Assembly: GCA_965208395.1 (NCBI GenBank)
Contig: CBDBON010000002.1
Span: forward strand, 62,001 to 126,000
Source of the DNA: CBDBON01 sp965208395
GTDB lineage: Bacteria > Chloroflexota > Dehalococcoidia > Lucifugimonadales > CBDBON01
Reading direction: 5' to 3'
Length of the DNA stretch: 64,000 bases
Numbering within the stretch: position 1 is the first letter of the stretch; each line of letters begins with the position of its first letter. This document shows positions 47,893 to 56,015 of this stretch, in pieces. Both the position numbers and the translations under genes were made by a program. The notes under the pieces were generated by a model that saw only the letters and a program-made list of their open reading frames with translations, was not told the origin of the DNA and did no database searches.

Positions 47893-48090
47893 TCAGGAGG
47901 TGACCTGCTCGTAGGAGAACGCCGGAATATCGATGCGCTCGCTGGCGTGCTCGATGGTGATGGCGCAGAGGAGACCCTGGGCGTCCAGGTCGAGGAGGGT
48001 GTTCTCGTCCAGGTCCCTCGTCTGGTCGACCTCGGCCGGGCAGAGCTCGATGTGGAGCGTATCGGTGTCGGAAAAGTACTTTACTTTCAT
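47893..48090 (-). CDS. DUF2283 domain protein
   Basis: A 65-residue protein with the DUF2283 pattern MKVKYFSDTDTLHIELCP and LDLDAQGLLCAITIEHASERI. These small proteins frequently sit directly after a DUF4258-like partner, suggesting a toxin-antitoxin-style pair. Its ATG overlaps the stop of the upstream gene by 4 bp. Function is unproven. Confidence 0.85.
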   Translation of the reverse strand: MKVKYFSDTDTLHIELCPAEVDQTRDLDENTLLDLDAQGLLCAITIEHASERIDIPAFSYEQVTS

Positions 48091-48323
48091 GGCCTGAACG
48101 ACCTGTCGAAAAAGGCGTTATGTACCGTCTCTCCGTCTGGTAATAGTATAACTCGCAGGAATCTTCCGTCCATCTCCGCAACGGCGCCCCAGCGTCGGAT
48201 GCGCCCGTCGGCCTGTGTCTCTTCCCTGTCGGGGTGGTCGATCACCCGGCGAATCCAAGCTTGGTCGATGATTGCCCGATCCGGCCGTCGCCACATCTCT
48301 TGAAAGTACCGTGTGAACTTCAC
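48087..48323 (-). CDS. small protein paired with DUF2283 (putative toxin-like partner)
   Basis: A 78-residue basic protein containing RRPDRAIIDQAWIRRVIDHP, RIRRWGAVAEMDGRFLRVI and a C-terminal TVHNAFFDRSFRP. This small family recurs next to DUF2283 genes; a BrnT/RelE-like fold is possible but not shown. Overlap with the DUF2283 gene indicates coupled synthesis. Confidence 0.7.
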   Translation of the reverse strand: MKFTRYFQEMWRRPDRAIIDQAWIRRVIDHPDREETQADGRIRRWGAVAEMDGRFLRVILLPDGETVHNAFFDRSFRP

Positions 48324-48429
48324 AGGTCTATGACTATCGTATAGGCACGTCGGCTCCGCAACTCTCGGACGCGGCGGCCCGATTCTAGCACAAATCTTCT
48401 ATGAGCTTGGAGGATGGGAGTCATCCCGC

Positions 48430-48459
48430 CTGACACCCGGCGGGGCTCGGTGGTAGAAT
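48430..48459 (+). promoter_or_regulatory. uvrA promoter, nearly leaderless
   Basis: CTGACA (48430-48435) and TAGAAT (48454-48459) are separated by 18 bp. The ATG is at 48470, only a few bases after the expected start of transcription, and no ribosome site is visible. Confidence 0.62.
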
Positions 48460-48469
48460 CGCTAAGGTC

Positions 48470-51376
48470 ATGCCGCTCGAGAATATCGTGGTTCGCGGCG
48501 CGCGCGAGCACAACCTCAAGAACATCGACGTCACGATCCCCCGCAATAAGCTGGTGGTGATCACCGGCGTGTCCGGGTCGGGGAAGAGCTCGCTCGCCTT
48601 CGACACGATCTACGCCGAGGGGCAGCGCCGCTACGTCGAGTCGCTGTCGGCCTACGCGCGCCAGTTCCTGGGCCGGATGGACAAGCCCGACGTCGACTAC
48701 ATCGAGGGGCTGTCGCCGGCCATCTCCATCGACCAGCGCGGCGTGTCGCACAACCCGCGGTCCACGGTCGGCACGGTCACGGAGATATACGACTACCTGA
48801 GGCTCCTGTTCGCCCGCGCCGGCATGCCTCACTGCTACCGGTGCGACCGCCCGGTCGAGCGTCAGACGGTGCCGCAGATAGTCGACGCCGTCCTCGAGCT
48901 GCCGGAGGGCAGCCGGATCCAGATCATGGCGCCGATGGTGCGGCGGCGCAAGGGTGAGCACAAGGAGGTGTTCGAGGAGGCGCGGCAGGCCGGGTTCGTC
49001 CGGGTGCGCGTGAACGGCGAGGTCCGCGACCTGTCCGAGAGCTTCGACCTGGACAAGCAGCGGTGGCACACGATCGAGATCGTCGTCGACCGGCTGGTGA
49101 TCGGCGACAGCGCGGAGCGCGGCCGGGTCGCCGACTCGGTGGAGACGGCGCTGAGGATGGCCGAGGGAACGGTGCTGGTGGCCGATGCGAACGGGGACGA
49201 AACGCTCTTCTCCGAGCAGTTCGCCTGCGTCCACTGCAACATCAGCCTCGGAGAGCTGGAACCGCGCACCTTCAGCTTCAACAATCCGCACGGCGCGTGC
49301 GCGACCTGCACGGGCATCGGCTACCGGCTCGAGGTCGACCCCGACCTGGTGGTGCCCGACAAGAGCCTGAGCCTCGACGAGGGGGCGGTCCAGCCGTGGG
49401 CGCGGTCGGGCTCCTCCAGCCCATGGCTGGCCAGCCTGATGTCGTCGGTGGCGAGGGCGCACCGCTTCTCGACCAAGACGCCGGTCGCCAAGCTCTCTAA
49501 GAGGAACCTCGGCATCATCCTGTACGGCACCGGAGAGAAGCCGGTGCGGATGAGCCACAAGACGAAGAAGGGCAAGACATACGAGTGGAGCACCTCGTTC
49601 GAGGGGGTGGTCAACAATCTGGAGCGCCGCCACCGGGAGACGCAGTCAAGCTACATCCGCGGGGAGATCGAGCGGTACATGGCGTCCCGTCCGTGCCAGT
49701 CGTGCGCGGGGCGCAGGCTGAAGCCGGAGGCGCTGGCCGTCCGGGTGTGCGGCCTCAACATCATGCAGGTGACCGACAGGTCGATAGGCCAGGCGCTGGA
49801 GTGGGTCCGGCAGATCGGCGGCGACGCGTCGAGCAACGGCCGCACGGTAGAGGTTCTGACGCCGAGACAGAAAGCTATCGGCGCGCAGATACTGAAGGAG
49901 ATCGAGGGGCGGCTGCGCTTCCTGCTGAACATCGGGCTCGACTACCTGACCCTGTCGCGGACCGCCTCCACGCTGAGCGGCGGAGAGGCCCAGCGCATCC
50001 GGCTGGCGACCCAGATCGGCTCCGGCCTGATCGGCGTGCTGTACGTCTGCGACGAGCCCTCGATCGGGCTCCACCCTGCCGACGACCACCGTCTCATCGA
50101 GACGCTGAAGCGCCTGCGCGATATCGGCAACACGGTGCTGATCGTCGAGCACGACGAGGCGATCATGCGGTCGGCGGACCATATCGTCGACCTGGGGCCG
50201 GGCGCGGGGGAGCACGGTGGACACATCGTCTCGACCGGCCCGGTCGAGACGATCATCGACACGCCCGACTCGCTGACCGGACAGTACCTGGGCTTCCACC
50301 GGCAGATACCGATGCCGGAGTCGAGGCGCCCGCCCGGCGCCGACTGGCTGACTATACGCGGCGCGCGTCAGAACAACCTCAAGGGGATCGACGTCCAGGT
50401 CCCACTGGGAGTCTTCGTCTGCATCACCGGCGTCTCCGGCTCCGGCAAGAGCACCCTGATCTACGAGGTGCTGTACAAGCACCTGGCGCAGCACTTCTAC
50501 CGGGCGAAGGACCGGCCGGGACAGAGCGACGGGATCGGCTCGGTCGAGCTGATCGACAAGGTGGTCAACATCGACCAGTCTCCGATAGGGCGGACTCCGC
50601 GGAGCAACCCGGCGACCTACACCGGCACCTTCACGCCGATACGAGAGCTGTTCGCCACGGTGCCGGAGGCGCGTATGCGCGGCTACAAGCCGGGCCGCTT
50701 CTCCTTCAACGTCAAGGGCGGGCGGTGCGAGGCCTGCTCCGGCGATGGGCACATCACGATCGAGATGCAGTTCCTGCCGGACGTGACCGTGCCGTGCGAG
50801 GTGTGCGACGGGAGGCGGTACAACCGGGAGGCGCTGGAGATCGAGTTCAAGGGAAAGAACATCGCCGACGTGTTGAGCATGACGGTCACCGAGGCCCTGG
50901 AGTTCTTCGCCAACATCCCAAGGGTGCGCAACAGGCTCCAGACGATGTACGACGTCGGCCTGGGCTACATCCGGCTGGGCCAGCCGGCGACGCAGCTCAG
51001 CGGGGGAGAGGCGCAGCGGGTGAAGCTGTCGACGGAGCTGTCGAAGAGGGCCACGGGCCGGACGCTCTACATCCTGGACGAGCCTACGACGGGCCTCTCC
51101 TTCGAGGACTGCGCCCACCTGCTAAGGGTGCTGCAGAGGCTGGTCGACTCGGGCAACACGGTGGTCCTTATAGAGCACCACCTCGACCTGATAAAGAGCG
51201 CCGACTGGATCATCGACCTCGGCCCTGGCGCGGGAGAGGAGGGAGGCCATCTTGTCGCGGAGGGTACGCCGGAGGAGGTGGCGGAGATGGACCACTCCCA
51301 CACCGGCCGGTGGCTCCGGGCGCACCTGAACCGCAACGGAGCGGCTGCGCCTCAGGAGGCCGCCGTTGCGGACTAG
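48470..51376 (+). CDS. uvrA: excinuclease ABC subunit A
   Basis: A 968-residue UvrA, the damage-sensing ATPase of nucleotide excision repair. Two ABC modules are present: Walker A GVSGSGKSS (about residue 31) and GVSGSGKST (about residue 655), and two signatures LSGGEAQR (about 503 and 845). Zinc fingers are visible as CVHC...CATC and CEAC...CEVC, the second being the DNA-recognition C-terminal finger. The UvrB-binding region is intact by length. The start is nearly leaderless (see promoter). Full length and normal. Confidence 0.98.
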   Translation: MPLENIVVRGAREHNLKNIDVTIPRNKLVVITGVSGSGKSSLAFDTIYAEGQRRYVESLSAYARQFLGRMDKPDVDYIEGLSPAISIDQRGVSHNPRSTVGTVTEIYDYLRLLFARAGMPHCYRCDRPVERQTVPQIVDAVLELPEGSRIQIMAPMVRRRKGEHKEVFEEARQAGFVRVRVNGEVRDLSESFDLDKQRWHTIEIVVDRLVIGDSAERGRVADSVETALRMAEGTVLVADANGDETLFSEQFACVHCNISLGELEPRTFSFNNPHGACATCTGIGYRLEVDPDLVVPDKSLSLDEGAVQPWARSGSSSPWLASLMSSVARAHRFSTKTPVAKLSKRNLGIILYGTGEKPVRMSHKTKKGKTYEWSTSFEGVVNNLERRHRETQSSYIRGEIERYMASRPCQSCAGRRLKPEALAVRVCGLNIMQVTDRSIGQALEWVRQIGGDASSNGRTVEVLTPRQKAIGAQILKEIEGRLRFLLNIGLDYLTLSRTASTLSGGEAQRIRLATQIGSGLIGVLYVCDEPSIGLHPADDHRLIETLKRLRDIGNTVLIVEHDEAIMRSADHIVDLGPGAGEHGGHIVSTGPVETIIDTPDSLTGQYLGFHRQIPMPESRRPPGADWLTIRGARQNNLKGIDVQVPLGVFVCITGVSGSGKSTLIYEVLYKHLAQHFYRAKDRPGQSDGIGSVELIDKVVNIDQSPIGRTPRSNPATYTGTFTPIRELFATVPEARMRGYKPGRFSFNVKGGRCEACSGDGHITIEMQFLPDVTVPCEVCDGRRYNREALEIEFKGKNIADVLSMTVTEALEFFANIPRVRNRLQTMYDVGLGYIRLGQPATQLSGGEAQRVKLSTELSKRATGRTLYILDEPTTGLSFEDCAHLLRVLQRLVDSGNTVVLIEHHLDLIKSADWIIDLGPGAGEEGGHLVAEGTPEEVAEMDHSHTGRWLRAHLNRNGAAAPQEAAVAD

Positions 51377-51443
51377 GGAAGACTTTCCCGGGATCAATTC
51401 CGCGACAGGCTCTGTCCTTCCCTGAGATGGGACAACTCTTACC

Positions 51444-51486
51444 TCTTCCCCCTGCTCCGAGGGGGAAGATTGAGATGGGGGTCTTT
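51444..51486 (+). repeat. REP-like palindrome, copy D, abutting larB
   Basis: TCTTCCCCCTGCTC CGAGGGGGAAGA followed by TTGAGATGGGGGTCTTT. Its tail ends 2 bp before the AGGAG used by larB. Confidence 0.82.
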
Positions 51487-51500
51487 ACAGGAGAACGATC

Positions 51501-52259
51501 ATAGACGAGAGCGCTCTCAGAGAGCTGCTGACCAGCTTCAGGGACGGCGGCCTGCCGGTCGACGATGTGGTATCGCGCCTGCGGGGACTCCCCTACCAGG
51601 ACCTCGACTTCGCCAAGATCGACCACCACCGCGCCATCCGCAAGGGCTTCCCGGAGGTGGTCTTCGGAGAAGGGAAAACGCCTGAGCAGGTCGCCTCCAT
51701 AGGCGAGGCGGTGCTGGGCCGGTCGGACCGGCTGCTGGTGACCCGCGCCGCGCCGGAGGCGTTCGCGGCTCTGGCGGAGAGGGCCCCGGACGCCCGGTAC
51801 GACGAGACGGCCCGGACGATCGTCGTCGACCGCCGGGACGGTAGAAAAAAACCGGGCGTGCTGGTCGTGTGCGCCGGGACATCCGACCTGCCCGTCGCGG
51901 CAGAGGCGGCCGTGACGGCAGATGTGATGGGCTGCGAGGTGGACCGCCTCTTCGATGTCGGAGTCGCGGGGATGCACCGGCTGCTCGACCACCTTCCGGC
52001 GCTGCAAGAGGCCCGTGTGATCGTCTGCGTCGCCGGCATGGAGGGTGCGCTCCCCTCGATCGTCGGGGGGCTGGTCGCCGCGCCGGTCATTGCCGTGCCG
52101 ACGAGCATCGGCTACGGCGCCAGCTTCGGCGGAGTGGCCGCGCTGCTCGCGATGCTGAACAGCTGCGCGCCCGGCGTCGCTGTCGTCAACATCGACAACG
52201 GCTTTGGAGCGGGCTACCTCGCGGCGGTCATCAACGGGATCGGGACGCCGGAAGAGTAG
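51501..52259 (+). CDS. larB: LarB-like protein (nickel-pincer cofactor carboxylase family), non-canonical start
   Basis: A 252-residue protein of the LarB/PurE-like family that carboxylates and hydrolyses nicotinate adenine dinucleotide on the way to the nickel-pincer cofactor. Landmarks are GLPYQDLDFAKIDHHRAIRK, VVCAGTSDLPVAAEAA, EVDRLFDVGVAGMHRL and PTSIGYGASFGG. The N-terminal helix (DESALRELLTSFRDGGLP) is encoded, but between an in-frame TGA at 51471 and GTG 51567 there is no ATG, GTG or TTG. AGGAG at 51489-51493 points to ATA 51501 (7 nt spacing) or ATC 51498. Starting at GTG 51567 would delete the conserved helix. No larC or larE lies nearby. Confidence 0.8.
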   Translation: MDESALRELLTSFRDGGLPVDDVVSRLRGLPYQDLDFAKIDHHRAIRKGFPEVVFGEGKTPEQVASIGEAVLGRSDRLLVTRAAPEAFAALAERAPDARYDETARTIVVDRRDGRKKPGVLVVCAGTSDLPVAAEAAVTADVMGCEVDRLFDVGVAGMHRLLDHLPALQEARVIVCVAGMEGALPSIVGGLVAAPVIAVPTSIGYGASFGGVAALLAMLNSCAPGVAVVNIDNGFGAGYLAAVINGIGTPEE

Positions 52260-52428
52260 CCGGTGCTGCCACGAGCATACTCCGCGCCCTTTAATACAAC
52301 GATATCGTCCACTGCCAGCGGGTCTGCGCCGTTCTCGCCGAGACACCGCGGCTCATGGCCCGCGTCGACGAAACAATCGAGCAGCATGGAGGCTGGCCTC
52401 TGAGCTAGGCTGCGCTACACTAGCGCCG

Positions 52429-53571
52429 TTAGAAAAGCTGAGGCTGACGCTGTGGGGGTCTTCCAAAGGTGATGAGGCAGCCGTCGGGGTAGGACCGCCC
52501 TCTGCGCGACCTCCCGTCGCTGTTCCGTACACCGTCGATGCGCGGGTCCTCACCGTCCTCCAAGTATTGGAGCGCCGGTCGAAGATCCGTCGGCAACCAC
52601 CATCGGTGCCAATCGATCTCCTCTTCCACGAGGCGGTCGATGGCAACCTCACGTCCCCCATATTTCTGAAATAGGTGCTCTCCGATCTCCCGTGGATATT
52701 CGTCCGCCATGCCCATTCCGAGAAGAACAGGCTGTGCTGGATCGATAATGTCGGTATAGCGAAACTCGCCTGTCTGCGAGACACTACGCATCGCCCGTTT
52801 CATCGCCTCCATGCCCTTGGGACTCCCCGTTCCAAAGACGAGATGGTATGCCGTCTGGTTGTTCCTGTTGACCATCTCGAAGCTGGGGCCTCGCCACCCG
52901 ATCTCTTGGAGAGCATTCTCATACTCCCGAACCAAGAACGTGGTGCGCTCGCGACCCGTCAAATCGAGGGCCGGTCTCCATCTAGGTCCACCGTAGAGTC
53001 TATCGGCCGTCACGTGTTTGGAAGGGTCCGGAAGAATCCACTGGATGAACTCGTTGTGGTTCAGGTTGATCAGAAGATCAACGCGTTTGTGCGGTGTGAG
53101 CCTTCCGAACAGCTCCATGGGGAATCCAGCCGGGCCGAACGGGTCTATGAATATCAGCGTCGGAGGCATCGGGCGTCTGTCGGCAGCGATGTCATCCAAG
53201 AGACGGGACAGGACGTTCTCAAACTCGCCATTCTTGGGCTCGATACTGAAAGCTCTCGGCCAAGAACTTTCGCGGATCTTAAGTTCGAGAGTCCTATGGT
53301 AACAAGGGTCCTTTTCGACGAAGAGGAACTCAATGGTGCTTCCAGCCTGCGCGAAAGTCTCGAACTGCCTATGCCGTTCCACAGAGCGTAACGCTATGAT
53401 GGGCGAACCGTCCTCGCCCCCCTCATACTCTCCGGGCCCGGCAAAGCCGTCGATGTATCGCAAGGACTGATGAGCACGTCCGAGTATTGGAAACCACTCG
53501 TCCAAGTAGTACCGAAGGATGTGATGCTTCGCTACAGTGTGCGGTTGAATTGCGGGAAGCGTCGAGGTCAA
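52429..53571 (-). CDS. tcmP: three-Cys-motif partner protein TcmP
   Basis: A 380-residue protein recognised by its N-terminal HTVAKHHILRYYLDEWFPIL, then RYIDGFAGPGEYEGGEDGSPIIA, TIEFLFVEKDP and PPTLIFIDPFGPAGFPM. The GFAGPG and IDPFGP stretches resemble a Rossmann methyltransferase core. TcmP is defined by its constant pairing with the three-Cys-motif protein, encoded here just upstream with a 4-bp ATGA overlap. Biological role is unknown; the pair is sporadic across bacteria, as mobile or defence genes are. Confidence 0.88.
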   Translation of the reverse strand: MTSTLPAIQPHTVAKHHILRYYLDEWFPILGRAHQSLRYIDGFAGPGEYEGGEDGSPIIALRSVERHRQFETFAQAGSTIEFLFVEKDPCYHRTLELKIRESSWPRAFSIEPKNGEFENVLSRLLDDIAADRRPMPPTLIFIDPFGPAGFPMELFGRLTPHKRVDLLINLNHNEFIQWILPDPSKHVTADRLYGGPRWRPALDLTGRERTTFLVREYENALQEIGWRGPSFEMVNRNNQTAYHLVFGTGSPKGMEAMKRAMRSVSQTGEFRYTDIIDPAQPVLLGMGMADEYPREIGEHLFQKYGGREVAIDRLVEEEIDWHRWWLPTDLRPALQYLEDGEDPRIDGVRNSDGRSRRGRSYPDGCLITFGRPPQRQPQLF

Positions 53572-54359
53572 GCGGCGTGCTCTGCCGAGGCCAGTTCAGA
53601 TTCACCTAGGGCTCCGGCCAGTTTCGGTGTCCCAAGCCCGGCCTTGGGCATCTCGTCCCAGGTACGGCCTTCGAGTTCGCGCCCGCCTGCCTTGCTGTAC
53701 CGGCCCCCCCACTGCTTAAAGAAGAATGGAACACCGGCATCAAGACAGTCGTCGCGAATGCGTATAGCCCACTCAGCGTCCATAGGTCTCGCCTTGTGCC
53801 CGCTCTCGCCGCCCACGATCACCCACTGGACGTGCTCTAGGTGGCCATGCAACGAGACCGCCTTGATCAGCGGCTCCACCGACAGGAAGCGCACCGCTGC
53901 CGGGATCTGTGATAGTAGCGGAATGCGCCGGTCGGCCCAGTACTGATTCTCGACCGACACTCCCGCCCAGACGTGGTCGGGCCAGTCCGGGCCTCTGCCC
54001 CATTCGACGTATTCAAGCATCCGTTCAGGTCGTTTGGTGAGCACCTGGTATATGTGCTGATTGTACTTGGCCATCTGGAGGAACACCTCTCGCACGAAAT
54101 CGAAAGGCACCTCGTCATGAAAGAGATCGCTCATGCTATTGACGAACACACGACGCGATGACTTCCACTTTCCGGGAGCGTCGAGTCTGTCATAGTGGAG
54201 CTTGATTGTAGTCTTGCCCGGAAGATATGGCCCACCGCGCTTGAATCTTAGAGTTATGCCTTCCGCGTAACAGTAGGCGCACCCAGGACTCACCTTGGTG
54301 CAGCCCGTGACGGGGTTCCAGGTGGCGTCCGTCCACTCGATCGCGCTGTTGTCTGACAT
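53568..54359 (-). CDS. three-Cys-motif (DUF5131, phage Gp37/Gp68-like) protein
   Basis: A 263-residue protein beginning SAIEWTDATWNPVTGC and holding GCTKVSPGCAYCYAEG, three cysteines placed as in a radical-SAM Fe-S site. Later motifs are FVNSMSDLFHDEVP, HIYQVLTKRPERM, WAGVSVENQ and FLSVEPLI, followed by GGESGHKARPMD and PFFFKQWGG. Homologues occur in phages. Together with TcmP it may modify a nucleic acid or protein by a radical or methyl-transfer step; this is inference. A 24-bp dyad (54371-54394) lies just upstream of the start. Confidence 0.88.
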   Translation of the reverse strand: MSDNSAIEWTDATWNPVTGCTKVSPGCAYCYAEGITLRFKRGGPYLPGKTTIKLHYDRLDAPGKWKSSRRVFVNSMSDLFHDEVPFDFVREVFLQMAKYNQHIYQVLTKRPERMLEYVEWGRGPDWPDHVWAGVSVENQYWADRRIPLLSQIPAAVRFLSVEPLIKAVSLHGHLEHVQWVIVGGESGHKARPMDAEWAIRIRDDCLDAGVPFFFKQWGGRYSKAGGRELEGRTWDEMPKAGLGTPKLAGALGESELASAEHAA

Positions 54360-54370
54360 CCTGCTGCTGC

Positions 54371-54394
54371 CTGCTAAGAGTCGTGCCTTAGCAG
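54371..54394. promoter_or_regulatory. dyad upstream of the three-Cys-motif/TcmP pair
   Basis: CTGCTAAG and CTTAGCAG form a perfect 8-bp inverted repeat with an 8-bp centre, 12 bp upstream of the ATG at 54359. It fits a repressor site or 5' mRNA hairpin. Confidence 0.55.
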
Positions 54395-54585
54395 AATTAG
54401 AACATTAGTACGCGACTATGTCAAGTGGCCTTGAGGCCTCACTCAGGACAATCGCATCTATGCCGGCTGCCCTACACCCCCACAAGGCGAGGGGCGATTG
54501 ACCATATACGAACGCTTGTGCTACCATGAGGCCATGAATACCATTCGGCAGAGTATCCGGCTCCGCGGCGCCCCCTTCTCAACAC

Positions 54586-54709
54586 TGTCCCGTTCTGTCC
54601 CATTCCTGTCACTTTTCTGTCCCAACTCTGTTCAAAACCTGTCCCATGGATGTCCCGCTCCGTCTCCCGCCCAGCTATGAAACGGGACACAATGTTACAG
54701 AATGAGACA
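54586..54709. repeat. helically phased TGTCCC array with opposing GGGACA units
   Basis: TGTCCC or a one- or two-base variant begins at 54586, 54596, 54607, 54618, 54629, 54640 and 54651, i.e. every 10-11 bp. After a 28-bp gap the opposite orientation follows at 54684 (GGGACA), 54694 (GTTACA) and 54704 (GAGACA), every 10 bp. The intervening 4-5 bp are not conserved. Layout suggests a cluster of protein-binding sites on one face of the helix rather than a CRISPR or coding repeat. Confidence 0.75.
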
Positions 54710-54753
54710 GATTTCGAGGAAAAGCCCCTCCGGGCAGCTCCTGGGGAGCCCCC

Positions 54754-55851
54754 TCACAGCCGGCGCAGGCGTGGGACCGACAGCTCGGCGGAGATGGAGT
54801 CGAACCAGTCGACGACCTCGCGGTGGAAGGGGATGCCGTTGGCTCTCCGCTCCAGCACCTCCTCGTGCTCCGACAGGCCCGGATAGAGCACCCGGTCGTG
54901 TCCGGGCGCGGGCCGGGTCGTCCTGAGCGTCCGCAGCATGTCGTCCATGTTGTCCTTGAATGTATCGACGTCGGTGAAGGCGGCGATGTCGTAGGCGGCG
55001 AAATAGTTCTTGAACATGCTTTCCCGGGACACCTCGTCGAGCATGGTGGGGACCGAGCCGGATAGCAGCGAGCCGAGCACCTCGACCATCATGGAGAGAC
55101 CGTAGCCCTTGTGCGAGCCCTGCTCCCTCGTGCCGCCGAGGAGAAGCTGCTTGTACTCCCCCCTCTCCGGCACGGCCGTCTCCTCCATGATCGGTGTGCC
55201 CTCCACGTCGGCGATCCAGCCGGGCAGCAGGTCTGCGCCGACCCGCTTGGCGAGCGAGAGCTTGTTGCCGGCGATGGCCGAGGTAGCGACGTCGAACAGG
55301 AAGGGGGGCTCGTCGCGCGCCGGCGCGGCGATCGAGATGGGGTTGGCGCCCAGGCGCGGCTCCGCGGCGAAGGTCGGCAGGATGCCGTCCCCTCCGGCTG
55401 TGATGCAGACGCCCACCATGTCCCGCTCGGCGGCGAGCATGGCGAAGTGGCCGACGGCTCCGAGGTGGCCGCTCATGTACATCGTCACGACGCCCATGCC
55501 TACCTTACGCGCCTTCTCGACGGCGATGTCCATCGCCTGTCGGCCCAGGAGGATGCCGAGCCCGCCGGCCGCGTCGATCGTGGCCGTCGCGGGCGACTCC
55601 CGGACTATGCGCCACTCGGCGCGCGGCGTCAGCTCGCCTTTGCCGTACTGCTCGACGTAGGCGCGGAGCATGTTCGACACGCCGTGCGTCTCGACGCCCC
55701 GCAGGTCGGTCATGGCCAGGACGTCTGCGCCCTCGGCCGCCGCTTCGGGCGTTTCGCCCATGCTCTCGAATATGGCCGCCACCGTCTCCCTGAGCGACTC
55801 CTCAGGGACGCGGACCTGGTCTTCCTTCCGGGGCTTGAAGCGCTCCAGCAT
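54754..55851 (-). CDS. Ldh-family (malate/L-sulfolactate-type) NAD(P)-dependent dehydrogenase
   Basis: A 365-residue member of the LDH2/MDG oxidoreductase family, which oxidises 2-hydroxy acids such as malate, ureidoglycolate or sulfolactate. Family features are DLRGVETHGVSNML with the catalytic histidine, GGLGILLGRQAMDIAVEKA, MSGHLGAVGHFAMLAAE and PRLGANPISIAAPA. Substrate cannot be fixed from sequence. An SDR and an MFS transporter follow on the other strand 160 bp away, hinting at a shared catabolic use of a hydroxy acid. Confidence 0.9.
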   Translation of the reverse strand: MLERFKPRKEDQVRVPEESLRETVAAIFESMGETPEAAAEGADVLAMTDLRGVETHGVSNMLRAYVEQYGKGELTPRAEWRIVRESPATATIDAAGGLGILLGRQAMDIAVEKARKVGMGVVTMYMSGHLGAVGHFAMLAAERDMVGVCITAGGDGILPTFAAEPRLGANPISIAAPARDEPPFLFDVATSAIAGNKLSLAKRVGADLLPGWIADVEGTPIMEETAVPERGEYKQLLLGGTREQGSHKGYGLSMMVEVLGSLLSGSVPTMLDEVSRESMFKNYFAAYDIAAFTDVDTFKDNMDDMLRTLRTTRPAPGHDRVLYPGLSEHEEVLERRANGIPFHREVVDWFDSISAELSVPRLRRL

Positions 55852-56015
55852 CTGTCTGCTTCCTCCTGTGGGCGGACTCCCTCATAGGCCTTCAGCAGGC
55901 TTCCCCGCTCCCGATACGGTATCATACCCGCCCGCCGCGATACGCGGTCAAACGAGGCGAGTAGACGACCTGTTACAATGCGCCCGGACGCTGTTTACTC
56001 GTAGGAGCGAGACCC

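Larger units (their letters stand above)
54360..54753. other. 394-bp intergenic region with operator dyad and phased repeat array
   Basis: Holds the dyad at 54371-54394, a TTGACC-N18-TACCAT promoter-like pair (54498-54527) six bases before an ATG (54534) that opens a 48-codon frame of no known family, and the phased TGTCCC array at 54586-54709. I see no conserved gene in it. Confidence 0.6.

Noticed and set aside
52260..52428. A 33-codon plus-strand fragment (VDETIEQHGGWPLS end) between larB and tcmP
   Set aside because: It lacks a start and ribosome site and I could not assign a family; it may be a gene remnant, but support is too thin.
54586..54709. CRISPR array
   Set aside because: Units are 6 bp with 4-5 bp filler, far too short for repeat-spacer structure, and no cas genes are present.
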